DNA of 64,000 nucleotides from Sporothrix humicola (taxonomy: Eukaryota; Ascomycota; Sordariomycetes; Ophiostomatales; Ophiostomataceae): positions 186,001-250,000 of the forward strand of contig WNYE01000035.1 of the NCBI GenBank assembly GCA_021396245.1, written 5' to 3'. The notes beneath the pieces are model-generated. The model was not told the origin of the DNA, searched no databases, and worked only from the letters and a program-made list of their open reading frames with translations. Position numbers and translations under genes: made by a program. Of the stretch, positions 9,590 through 19,976 are shown piece after piece (positions within the stretch are counted from its first letter, which is position 1; every line of letters begins with the position of its first letter).

Positions 9590-12097
9590 CTAAGAATCGA
9601 ACATGTTGTCAACACCATCGTCGTCCGAATCGTCGCTGTCGCTGCTGCTGTCGTCGCCGCCTGTAATCGGCGTCCAGGAGACGTAGTCGCCTTCCAGCCA
9701 CCGCTTGCTGGCAGGCAGGTTGTAAGGATCAAAGGGGAAGTTGCCCTCGAGCTGCAGCCACTTTTCGTCGTCGACCGTGTAGCCAGCATCCTCGCGCAGA
9801 GCATCGCCGTGTCCGTAACGGCCCGACGCAAACTGTGACAGGTGCATGCTCTTGTTGCTTTCGATCCTAGGGAAAACGTACATGAACTGGAGCGTGTGGG
9901 CGAGCTTGGCATACTCGGCGACAATGGGCGGCGAGCAGACCATGAGCGGGTTGAGCTTCGAGTAGATAATGTTGCTCAGCGACGTCCTCAAACCAGACAT
10001 CCACTCGAGGTCCTTGCCGACATACGAGGACGGGTCGTCGGGGTCAACCAGATCGGCCGGGTACCCGTCGATGAGGTCGCGCCAGCGGAAGCAGAAGATG
10101 TAGAGCAGGGCCTGCACCCACGAGTACAGTTCCTGGTAACGACGCAGATCTGGGCCACGGCAGCTTCCCACATTGCGCCACCGGTACGACTCGATGCGGT
10201 GGCAGAGGATATTTGCCACGTTGCGCACGGTGTCCCGGGGCACGCGGGCAGCACGGGCCACATAGCTGCTAAGATAAGCAGTAGCAGCCTGGCGGACCGC
10301 GGCGGGGCGGTTGGACTCGAAGCCCAGGTTCAGCAGCGTGCCGGTGAAGATGTCCTGCAGTGCCAGGCTCTTTTGGCTGAAGTGGAAGACCAGGAACTGT
10401 GTGTGGCGCGAGCTAGGCACCGTGAGCACAAAGTTGGCAAAGTCGGACAGCATGTCCTCGAGGCACCGGTGGGCTGCCTCCGAGTCTGGGTCCTCAAAAA
10501 CTGGGCTGAAGAGCGCAAAGAGGCGGTCGAGGGTCGAGTCGAGCTTTTCGACCAGCAGCGTGGACCTGTCAATGCGAGCCAGCTCTTCGTTATAGTCTGG
10601 GTCGCCGAACTGAGGCATGTCGGTATCATCAGCCTCGGAGTCGGTATCGTATTCACCGTGTCTGTGGGAGCGGTCGTCGTCCTCGTCAACATCAGAGTCG
10701 GGGTCGGAGTCGTCGCTATCGTCCAGATCCGAGTCATCGCGGAGGCGGTGGCGGGCATTGGCAGCTTCCCTCTCGGCATTTCTGCGGGCCAGCTCCATCA
10801 CAACCTTGGCAGCCAGGTCATCGTCCATATCAGTCAGATCCAGCTGGAACTCGGTGTCGATCTTGACAAGCTGTGATGTGATGGTCTCGAGAATCTCGAG
10901 TCCGATAGACGGCGAATACTCGCGCAGCCGAAGAAGGTTGTCGACATAGAACATGTGCACGTTCTTCGACTCGGAAGGGAAGGGGAATTTATTGGCGACC
11001 ATCTTGGACATGGCCATACGGGCAGCCGGGAAGAGGCGGAGAATGTGCTTAAGGCCAAAGTGCAGTCTCTTCTGCACGGCCTCGCGGGAGACGGTGGGGA
11101 AATCGGGAACAGTCCAGGAGGAGGCGCTGGGCAGCTTGAAGCGGTCGGCAAACATTTCGAGGACCGGGCGGAGATAGACGCCTTGGGCACTGATAAGCGA
11201 AGCCAGGACTGTTTGTGTCTTAGTTAGTAACCCTCGAACTGGATAGGAATGATGAAAAGAGAACATGGGAAACACGGGAAACAGACATTGAACAAAGGCT
11301 CTGAAGAATCTTTCGTCGCGGCCAACCCAGGAGCACGCAAGCATCTTGCGGACCAGGTTGATGCACGACTTGTTCAGCAAAGGCGCCGCGGTGGTCAGAG
11401 CCGCCACATACAGCACGAGCTCGTCCGGAGGCACCGTATTGCCCTCGTCCTCATCGTCGTCGGCACTGCCGTGGCGACGGCTGCGTCGTGGGTCGCGGTA
11501 GGGTTCGTTGTCGTGGGAGAAGACGTCGACCAGCTCGATAAAGTCCTGGTCGTCGTGGCCTGGCCGGCCAGCAACAGCATGGCTGTCGAGTGCTCGCCGC
11601 ACCAGCAGTTTTGTCTCTTCGATCGTGCGGCGGCCGACCTCGGCTGTCATGTTGAGGTTCATGTCGAAGTGCACCGTCTTCTGGCGCTTAGCCACCACGG
11701 GTGTCCCGTTCTCTCCATCGCCAGTGGCATCCGTGGCGTCGGTGTCCTCTTCGTTTCGTGCAAAGCCGGTGGCCTGGCCATTTGCATTTGCGTTTGTGTT
11801 GAGCATTGCACTTTCCTGGTCGCTTTCAAGGTCGTCTTCCACTGCCTCCACGTTGGTCTCCTCGTCGCTGTCGTCGGTCGCCACGCGGCGCTTCTTATCG
11901 GCACCGTGCTGCCGATCGCTCTCGTATCGGTCGCCCATTTTCCGCTTCAGGCAGGCTGTGCTGTATTCCAGTGCTGTTGTCCGTGCAGACGGCTCCCGCA
12001 AAATCGACTTGACTGGGAACCGTGCAGCCGAGCCGACCTTCGGTGACACGAGCCCGATCACCGAAGGCCGGGCACCCAGTATCGGCGTCGATGTCAT
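9590..12097 (-). CDS. RRN3: RNA polymerase I-specific transcription initiation factor RRN3
   Basis: RRN3/TIF-IA bridges RNA polymerase I to core factor at the rDNA promoter. Two exons, 12097-11287 and 11208-9590, give 809 residues. The 78-nt intron (GTCTGT donor, TTACTAACTAAG branch, ACAG acceptor) was chosen because it restores RAFVQFLASLISAQGVYL, which matches the family. Recognisable blocks include LVLYVAALTTAAPLLNKSC, VHMFYVDNLLRLREYSP, QFLVFHFSQKSLALQDIF and the C-terminal FPFDPYNLPASKRWL. A long acidic Asp/Ser insert lies at the middle, typical of RRN3. The N-terminus is low complexity and includes a basic KKRR motif. The start is the ATG at 12097. A TATA-like element lies about 325 bp upstream. 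Confidence 0.93.
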   Translation of the reverse strand: MTSTPILGARPSVIGLVSPKVGSAARFPVKSILREPSARTTALEYSTACLKRKMGDRYESDRQHGADKKRRVATDDSDEETNVEAVEDDLESDQESAMLNTNANANGQATGFARNEEDTDATDATGDGENGTPVVAKRQKTVHFDMNLNMTAEVGRRTIEETKLLVRRALDSHAVAGRPGHDDQDFIELVDVFSHDNEPYRDPRRSRRHGSADDDEDEGNTVPPDELVLYVAALTTAAPLLNKSCINLVRKMLACSWVGRDERFFRAFVQCLFPVFPMFSFHHSYPVRGLLTKTQTVLASLISAQGVYLRPVLEMFADRFKLPSASSWTVPDFPTVSREAVQKRLHFGLKHILRLFPAARMAMSKMVANKFPFPSESKNVHMFYVDNLLRLREYSPSIGLEILETITSQLVKIDTEFQLDLTDMDDDLAAKVVMELARRNAEREAANARHRLRDDSDLDDSDDSDPDSDVDEDDDRSHRHGEYDTDSEADDTDMPQFGDPDYNEELARIDRSTLLVEKLDSTLDRLFALFSPVFEDPDSEAAHRCLEDMLSDFANFVLTVPSSRHTQFLVFHFSQKSLALQDIFTGTLLNLGFESNRPAAVRQAATAYLSSYVARAARVPRDTVRNVANILCHRIESYRWRNVGSCRGPDLRRYQELYSWVQALLYIFCFRWRDLIDGYPADLVDPDDPSSYVGKDLEWMSGLRTSLSNIIYSKLNPLMVCSPPIVAEYAKLAHTLQFMYVFPRIESNKSMHLSQFASGRYGHGDALREDAGYTVDDEKWLQLEGNFPFDPYNLPASKRWLEGDYVSWTPITGGDDSSSDSDDSDDDGVDNMFDS

Positions 12098-12419
12098 TTG
12101 GGATGTGTGGGTGTGTCGCGTGCCTTGGACGATGCTCTGGTAGCAGCGATGGTCACACCCGTCACTTTCGTCTGGGATTGGGAGCCAGGATCAAGCGATG
12201 GCACATGTGAGCTTGAAGAAAGAAGTCGTCAGAGGTTGGCAACGACAGGGTTCGTCGTCCAGGCTGTCTGTGCTCGTTGCGGGGGTTCGTTTTGATGAAA
12301 AGCGGTGGGAAGGGTCGCCTTTGTTTTGTGTCAAAAGATGGAAAGAAATCGTAAAAAGGGAATATGGCCGATAGAATCAGTGACAATGAGTGCGGTGCTA
12401 TCTCCTCGGGGTATTATTG

Positions 12420-12436
12420 ATATTATATATACAGGG
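12420..12436 (-). promoter_or_regulatory. Candidate TATA element of RRN3
   Basis: On the - strand the sequence reads CTGTATATATAATATC, about 325 bp before the RRN3 ATG. The sequence is TATA-box-like, but no transcription start is known, so this is only a candidate. Confidence 0.3.
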
Positions 12437-12841
12437 CGTAGGGAGGGATGTTGGTCGCGCAGTTTTGTTGTTCTGGCGTAAATGTCAAAAAAAAGAATGG
12501 GAGGAGTGAAGCAGGCAGACGACACCGAAGGAGGAGAAATATTTTTTTTGAGGCGATCCCCTATCAGAAAAAGACGTAGCCGCGTTGTGATTCGCCGGCT
12601 GCGGGGCATCACGTGTGGGGCGGGTCGACGCCCCACTAAACTTTTGTGTGATAAAGAGTTAGCGGGGTGCTAGTCTAATTACTGTGCTTGTCCTTGACCG
12701 ATAAGCCTCGCGTCTGCAACTTCAACTTCACGATCATTATGACGCGAACTGAGGCCATCACCTCAATAGATGTCTCCCCTCGTCAACCCTTCTTCTTGTC
12801 ATGTTATCGTCGTTTTAGGTAGGGAATCAGGGGCAGTGTGT

Positions 12842-12985
12842 AATTTTTTTTTTTTTATCATCTTATTATTATTATTGATCTACACTGTTTGTCTTCTTGC
12901 CTGTTTTGTTTCTTTTTATATTTTTAATTAGGAAAAAAAATTAAAAATTTATTAATATAAAAAAAAAATATATAAAATACGTGTT
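12842..12985. other. AT-rich tract
   Basis: Long T and A homopolymers (T runs near 12845-12857, A-rich from 12930) flank ATT repeats and TTTATTAATATAAAA-like sequence. It differs sharply from the roughly 50% GC surroundings. It could be a decayed repeat, a nucleosome-free region or a replication/attachment site; nothing in the sequence decides. Confidence 0.6.
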
Positions 12986-14961
12986 ACCGACAAAAACGAA
13001 ATAGAAAAGTAACGAAACAGAGTGTTCTACTCCCAGCAACTCTAGAACGCGCACTACCTATAGACATGCTTATGTGAGCCATCGAACATAAGATACACCT
13101 AAAAGCAATTTGCTAGTGTAAACACCCACACAAGTCAAGTAGCGCTATCCGGCCAAGCAGCAAACGTACGTGAACCTCATCAAAGACTCACTACACTGCG
13201 TTCACTACAAGCTAGGTTTTAGCAGAACTTAATATAGTGTTTATTTCCATTATTAAACCGTTAACATCGTATCGGCTTCCACGTTGTGATCTCATCTTCT
13301 TTATCCACCAAAGCGAGACTGTCCTATAATAATATTTAGGCCACAAAGACCAAAACAATAAAGGAGAGAAAGAAGGAGAAATAAAAAGGAAGAATCCATG
13401 TCTTGCAACTGCAGCACGGCTTATGAATTTCCCGTTCGCTGTGTACCATCTCACAGGATAAATCGAAAGAAAAGAAACAAGGAAGCAAGGGGACAAGGAA
13501 GAAAGGAACCAAAAGAGACTGCGTGTGTGATCATGCACTGCATTTTTCAACTGTTTTACCGTATCACAGAACCAGTGTGTGCTACTAACAGTTTTCCAAC
13601 AGGCAACCACCGACAGACAGCTTGAGTCAGAGCTGGTGAATCTGTGGCTCTTGTCTGCAAAATAGGTAAACTCACCATCTCTTAGACGGATAAGTGCATG
13701 AACGTTAGGCACCTCTTTCTTTTACCATCCAACAGCGTCCCACCGGCCGCCTGTTGTGCAGGTTACACGAAAAAGAAAAACAAGCGGCAAGGGCCGTCCC
13801 TTCTGCGACCAAAATACGATAACCCGACAGGAGTATCTCACCGAAGGCCATGGCTCGTGAACGGGAACATGGGTTTGTTTCATAGAGAAAAAAAATAAAG
13901 AAATAAAGAAACAAGGCCAATGTCGGAAGGTAAAAATCGGGAAGGCGCACCAGACCAAAGATAATAAAAAGACCAATGTATAATTAAATTCCAAAAGATA
14001 TAGAGGGGGAAAAACAGCAACTGCCGAACAGCCTCTGGGTTCTGCCTCGAGAGTGATCTCGTCATGCACGAACCGTAGTGAAAACGTAGGGCGCCTTGGG
14101 GGGAATCTATCGACTGACTAATAGAGAGAACCAACAAGGGAAAACCGACCAAGTAATAAATCCCAGACACAAAGGAGGAAAGGGAAGAAACCAAGAGGGA
14201 ATAAAAAAGCACTATAGGGGATGCAATAACAACTGACAACCAGAAGGAAAATATAACATGGGGCAATCTCAGACAAGAACAAACGGCGGGGGGAGGGTGA
14301 AGCAGATATAAAACATCCCAGCAGAAGGTGAACCGACAATAAACCAAAACTAGACCCAGGGAAAAGCAGAAAATCCAAATGAAGAACACAGCCGGCCTTG
14401 TTTCCGCCGTTGGCTTCTCCCAATCGTAAATGCCGTGCCATCGTCCGATCTCTGCTGTTTCGTTGAATCCAGAGAAACCAAAGATTGCACGAAGGCGCAA
14501 CAAAAAGGACCAATGTTGAATGGAAGGAAACAAAGCGACAGAAACACCGACAGGACCGGTAACAAATAGCAGCAAACCGATAAAACCCAAACCCTGTGTG
14601 TACACCGGGCAAGTCGTGCTTCCGCTCTGCGGCAAGATAGCATCCAAGTACAGCACGACTGAGCCCACAACCCCTTGATCCTTCCTATTGATACACGCAC
14701 CCGATGGTGGAGACTGGGATACCTGTGCCACCAAAGTGAGTGCGGTGCGGAGACGCAGAAAACAAACAACAAATGCCTCCTGCAGCTCGTACGCCCTCAC
14801 GCTGCTTCATATTCCGTCATGGTTTCCAGCTTGGTCACGTGGGGGATTTGCCCTGAGCGAAACTGCTTGGTTCCGTCAGCCGTTTTGGTGTCGTCAGTGG
14901 CAGCGGCGGTGATGGTTGTTCCGCCAGTGTTGGTGCTGGGAAAATGAACTGCAGGGCCAAC

Positions 14962-16797
14962 CTAGTACCCGCCTTCACCGCCAGCAGACCCATTGTGGCC
15001 GGCTTGCGCGCTGTACATGTAGCCGGACGCGTCCGCCCCACCCTCGGCAGGCTGGAGGTCGGCATTGGCCTGGAATCCAGACGCGCCGGCCGCACCTGCG
15101 CCTCCAGCGGCTCCGAAGCCCTGGCTGCCAGGACGGCCCTGCTGATTGTCTCCGCGATTCGACTGAGACTGCTGCTGTTAGTAAAAAGAGGAAAGAGACG
15201 AGGGATACAACACCGTATAGTATGGTATAAAATAAACGTACTTCGCGGTATTTCGAGAGGTAGATCTTCAGAGCCTCGGCGTAGTTTTCAAAGCCCAGGG
15301 ACGTCATGGCAAAGAGAATGTCTTCACCGTTGACAGTCTTGCGCTTCTCCTGGTGACATTTTTCAGATGCTGATGGCTGTTAGTAATGCTAAACGCCCTG
15401 CACCCTTCGCGGGTCTCGAACATGCAGACTTACCTTCACTGGTAATGAACGAGATAAACTCGCTGACACACTCCTGCATGCATTCCTTGGCCTCTTTGGC
15501 GATTTTGGCGTTTTCCGGGAGCGCATGTTTCATGATGCGAGCAACTGGAGCAAAGTTTCGAATGTTAGCGTCGTAAACATCGTGCTTGTCGGCCCTCGAA
15601 GATGACCCACGCCCTTCACCTGGCGATTTGGAGCGGGAGGAGCGTTGTCGGGACATGGGGAAAGGGGGTGAAAATGGGCAGCGGCGATATGTGATTTGTG
15701 ATTTGCGCGAGGCACCAATATCAAGGGACGGGCTGCAGGGCTTCAAGCTCCTTCTTCTTCTATTCTTCTTTTCTGGGAGGGCAAGGGCTGTGGCGACTGT
15801 CGTTTCTTTCTTCGAACGAGAGGCGTGCGAGGGCAGAGGAGGCGTATGCAGGCAATAAGCAGTTCCTGATCATCGGTCGCATCGACTTGTTATCCGGGGT
15901 ACCGTTTGTCGAGTCGGTTCGTCTAGCCAGAAATGTTTGTGACAGGACGGTGGCGGGCTGTATCGACAATATCTGGCGGAGGGAACGATCGAAATCCGTC
16001 CGATCCCCTTCAAAGGTTCAGGGGTGGCCCCATGTTGCGCGCCGCTTGTTGTTTCTGCTGAGTTGTGCCCCTCTGCCCTTTCAGCCTGCCCTTTTGCTCC
16101 TTTTGCTCCTCTTTCTCCCATACGCCATCGCACTGCACTCGCCGTGAACGCGCCACAGGGGCATAAGTCCTTGCGGCCTGTACGCCTCATGGAAGCATGA
16201 TCCTGCCGGGTGCTCTCATAGAAGCATATTTGGATGCGTATCACCGCGCACGGCAGACCTCATCTAGGCAAGTTCGTACAAAAAGCACGCCCATGCCCTC
16301 GGCCGAGAACAGTGCCACATGACGGGAGATGGCCTTCTAAACATGACCCTTTCGAGCATGGCTCTTCTCGGCTCTAACGGCGCTGCAGCCGTCTCGGTCG
16401 TGCCAACCACTTTCGACATTGCCTTTCACAACATGCTCCTTGCGGCGAGGGCGTACAGACACTCGTACTGCACGCGTCCACAATGTGTGATGGGGATTGA
16501 TGATGTTTATCCGAAGAAGGGCCATATCATCAAAACAAAGAAAAGAGAACGAAAAAACAGAAAAAGAAGAAAAAAATGCATCACAACACCACCGCAGCAT
16601 CACGACAATATCTTCACCCCGGGGAAAACAAACATACCATTTGCTATCGGGAGCCACCGATCTTGCTCCTTCACCTCGAACTCGTAGCCGAGCGCGCTCG
16701 AGTGTGGGTCTTGAGGATCATTCATTTGGTCGTCCTCGTTCGGAGACTGTACGTCCTGCTCGACATCTTTTGGATTGGACTGCGGGGAGTCGGACAT
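14962..16797 (-). CDS. HAP3: CCAAT-binding complex subunit HAP3/HapC (NF-YB)
   Basis: Four exons, 16797-16638, 15544-15434, 15369-15242 and 15174-14962, encode 203 residues. The histone-fold core (about residues 42-133) is near-canonical: KEQDRWLPIANVARIMK, then KIAKEAKECMQECVSEFI, KRKTVNGEDILFAMTSLG and YAEALKIYLSKYRE. HAP3 pairs with HAP5/NF-YC, recruits HAP2/NF-YA and binds CCAAT boxes in nuclear promoters. The C-tail is rich in G, A and Q and ends in GGEGGY. Introns are 1093, 64 and about 67 nt. The first, between PIAN and VAR, is exceptionally long for this genome. The last acceptor lies in a CAGCAGCAG run next to a branch-like TACTAAC, so exon 4 may begin at 15174, 15171 or slightly later. 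The start is the ATG at 16797. Confidence 0.93.
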
Positions 16798-19396
16798 ATT
16801 TGGCTACCTGCAGCGGGTGTGAGCTGCTTCTTGTATTTGTTTGGATTGCTTGCTCGCACAGGTCTTTGGGCAGGATGATGTGTCCCTGACACGTTGCAGG
16901 TGGGCAGGAATGGGAATGGGCGGCCTTGTTTTGGTTTCTTGGGCCGCTCGAGGTGCAGCAGTGCAGCAACGTCGGAGTGAAAAAAAAGAAGAAGAAAAAA
17001 CGTGCGTCAGGTCAGACGGGGACTAGTGCTTCTACCTTTTCCAGGTTCTCCTCTTGTCTGTTTTTTTGACCGATCCTTTGGTTTCCTGCCCGATTATTTC
17101 TGATTTAGCCTTGTTCACACACGATGTTTGCTGTCAAGTTGGGAGTAAGGGGAGGGGGGGTGTGCGTGTGTGTTGTTTGTGAACATGCAAAGACGTAGCG
17201 GTGGGAGTGCGTGGGAGGGGGTATGGGAAACGATGACGGGGGGTGGGTAGGATAGAGTGAAAGTGAGTGGATGCAATGCGCCTCTACTGCGGGTCCTGCA
17301 AAACCTGAAGAACCTAAAGGACTGACTTTTCCTTCTTTCGAGCTTTCCGTGTCTTCGTAATTATTTTTTAGACTTTTTTCACCCTTTTTTTGATTCTCAC
17401 AAAGAGGCTCCCGTCCTTCCTGAGAATCTCGTGCTGGTGCTGTTGGTGGATTTGGCTTACCCTGTCGGTTCCCGTGCGTTGATTTGAACCGTGTGTCCTC
17501 GTTATTGTGTTGGTCACAGGAGGGAGACAAAACCACAAGATGGGAGAGAGGAAGACGAATGCCCACTCCGTTTAGGATTCTGACTATCGTAAGATCAGTT
17601 GGCTGCCTTCAACGATCGTCAGCTGCGCAGGACGCAATACGTAGTGCGCGCCCACTGTGGAGAAGATATGGGCTTACTCGAAGCTACTCGGTAACTGAAC
17701 TCCCTGGCCAAGCTGGGGTTATTTCTTGTCACCCTGTCTTGTGTCTTTGTTAGTCCATGCGTTCATCTCTTTCGTCATTTCTCGTCTTTCCGGCACTCTT
17801 TCGAGAAGGCCCGGAGACTGCAAGGCCCGCACGCGTGCCTGGTTACACCAAGGGCCCGGGACGAGGTTGGGATATTGCGCTGGTTGGCTACCTACACGAA
17901 AGGGGAGCTGATGCGTGTTTCGTTCGAAGAGCCTTTTCGTCTTTGCTTCCCGCAGGTACGGATCCCGGGTGTGCGTTAGGGCCTGAGAGGGCGGTAGTGT
18001 TATGTGGAAATGGGTTGGCTGAACACGGTGTTGGGCGTTCTGCGATTTGTTTCGCTGTCCCGCTATCAGTGGATGCTGATGACTGGACGAAGCTTTTAGC
18101 TGCCCTACCACGCACGTTAGCAAACCAGGACCCGTCTAGCATCTTACAATGCGTCTTGCCCCTGTCCTTTTCTCCCTTTTGTCTTTCTTTATGAGCCAAC
18201 TGTGCGCGCAGGCCTGCTTGACGTGCTGCTGCGTTCAATGGCCACCGTTGAAATCGACAACTGCAGCCTTGGCACGCCAGACACAGAATACAAAGACAGG
18301 AGCCCCTGGATGCACAAGTGGCACAGCGCCGAACGCGACAAAACACGCATCTCGTCCTTTGGGCTGGCGCATTGTGCCGACTGTCACCAGTCCAGTTGCC
18401 TGGCGCCGGCAGATCAGATGCGCTGCTGTGCTGGGGGGCATGTTTGGCCAAAGTGACAAGAAGCAATGGCAACAGGCAGCGACCACAAGAGCCACAGCGC
18501 GCTCTTCCCGGCCAGAGGCAACACCTTAAAGAAAAGCACAACAAGAAGAGCCCAATGCGCCTCTGTCTTCCGACGGCTGTCCGACAGCAACACGCGCGCA
18601 CAGCGGGCAGCACCCAACACGAGACGAGAGGACGGGCGCAAAGCAGGACAGAAACCGGGAAGCAGCAACACAGATGGAGTTCAAGGCCTCAGGTCGGCCA
18701 CTGAGTTTTCTGTCCTCTGTCCCCTGTACCCTATCCGCCGGTAAACACGTACCTTGTTGCAATTGCAAGTGTTCCTCGCTCCAGACAAAGTGTCAGATAG
18801 AGCTGTATCGGGAAACCTGGCGGTTGGTTGGGCTAGAGATGCAGGCGAATGCGTTGGTGCATGTAGATGCGCTGCAAGGACGTGGGGTTTCGTTTCGGCG
18901 TAGTGCAGAAAAAAGGGCGACGGGAGCAGGAAAACGGGGTGGATTGGCAGATGCCGGCAAGGACGAGGAAAGAGAACGCGAATGCGGAGCGAAAGAGAGT
19001 CGGTGAAAGACAAGCGACGGCGTGAGAAGGAAATGTGAAGCGTAGGACGAGAGAAGGGTGGGTTTTGGTGAGGTTGCGAGAAACAACGACAAAAAGAATG
19101 CGGCAAAGCGGGTCGGTCTCGAGCTGCTGGTTGCGGTGCTGGATGCAGGAAAGCTTGGGGAGGGGGAGGTGAAGAGGAAAGAGGTGGTGTTGTTACTGGC
19201 GTTTGGTTGCTCCTGCCCCCCCATTACCCATGTCAACACAACATTTTCTGCGTTGTTTCTTCGACAATACCGGGCTGTTTTAGCGCAGGAACTAGGTGGG
19301 TACTTTGTTTGTGCTCTAGATACATGTGCGTACTACTATTATAGCACGTATGACAAGTACTCTCTGTGTCACGTAATGTCTCTCTAGGTAGCTCCA
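16798..19396. other. Upstream region of HAP3; no gene recognised
   Basis: The region next to 16797 is the HAP3 promoter/leader, with G/T-rich sequence and GTGTG tracts near 17150-17250. Longer open frames (for example the - strand at 17888-18613) have no coherent domain and overlap frames on the other strand, so none is called. Confidence 0.45.
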
Positions 19397-19976
19397 TCAC
19401 GCCGGATGGCATGACGAAGGTAGGAGGGGGATAGTAGCGCCTGCTTTTGTGAAAAAAGCGTGCGAAACTTGGGAAAGAGCGGCTGAAGAAAGAAAGACCC
19501 GCCACCCCCCCAACCTCACCGAAGCTTTCCGTTCCTGTTTGCCTTGCAAGGAGGGTAGGCGCGAACGAGGGCCAGGCCATGGTTTGCGATTGCCGCCAAC
19601 AGCCAACACGACGACATTGTCCAATTTGCGCAACCGCAGTAAATCGTGAGAAGTAATCTCTGTAGACGCTCTCGTACTCCTCATCTTCCACACCAGCATC
19701 AAAACGTTTGTCAACTCGCGACCCGGGGTGAGGGGTTGCGGCGCGATCCCAGTGACAAGGAAAAAGAAGGGTGGCATTGCAGCAGCCTGTGCCAACACGG
19801 ACAGTCCAATCCAAGCCCATGAAGCGGTGAAGGCTGAACGAGGCCGAGGCCGGGCCAAAGCGAGGGACGAATATGGAAAGGGACGGCAACGTACAATGAC
19901 GAGGCGGTAAGAGGCTGCTGAGGCCGAACGACATGGTTTGCAGATACGGGAAGGGTGTGTCGGCGTGCGCGAACAT
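19397..19976 (-). CDS. Possible membrane protein of unknown family (exon pair)
   Basis: Two GC3-rich segments in different frames can be joined by a 61-nt intron (GTACGT at 19894, TTCAG ending at 19834). The first, 19976-19895, reads MFAHADTPFPYLQTMSFGLS. The second, from 19833, contains SWAWIGLSVLAQAAAM, PPFFFLVTGIAPQPLTPGR and ELTNVLMLVWKMR. The join keeps the frame and yields one or two hydrophobic segments. Codon usage resembles neighbouring genes. The coding stretch may begin further upstream, since the frame is open and GC3-rich to about 20020. I do not recognise the family and no branch point is obvious. Exon limits and the end at 19397 are uncertain. Confidence 0.3.

Larger units (their letters stand above)
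12098..14961. other. Intergenic region between RRN3 and HAP3, with AT-rich core
   Basis: The RRN3 promoter/leader lies on the left and the HAP3 3' flank on the right. An AT-rich block lies at 12842-12985. On the - strand a 306-residue open frame spans 13880-14800, but it is T-rich, hydrophobic by composition and matches nothing I know; I treat it as non-coding. No gene is called. Confidence 0.5.

Noticed and set aside
9842..10876. 344-codon + strand frame
   Set aside because: Antisense shadow of RRN3; GC3-rich genes commonly leave the opposite strand open.
13880..14800. 306-codon open frame on the - strand downstream of HAP3
   Set aside because: Strongly hydrophobic only because the strand is T-rich; no domain, and overlapping frames in other phases are similarly open.
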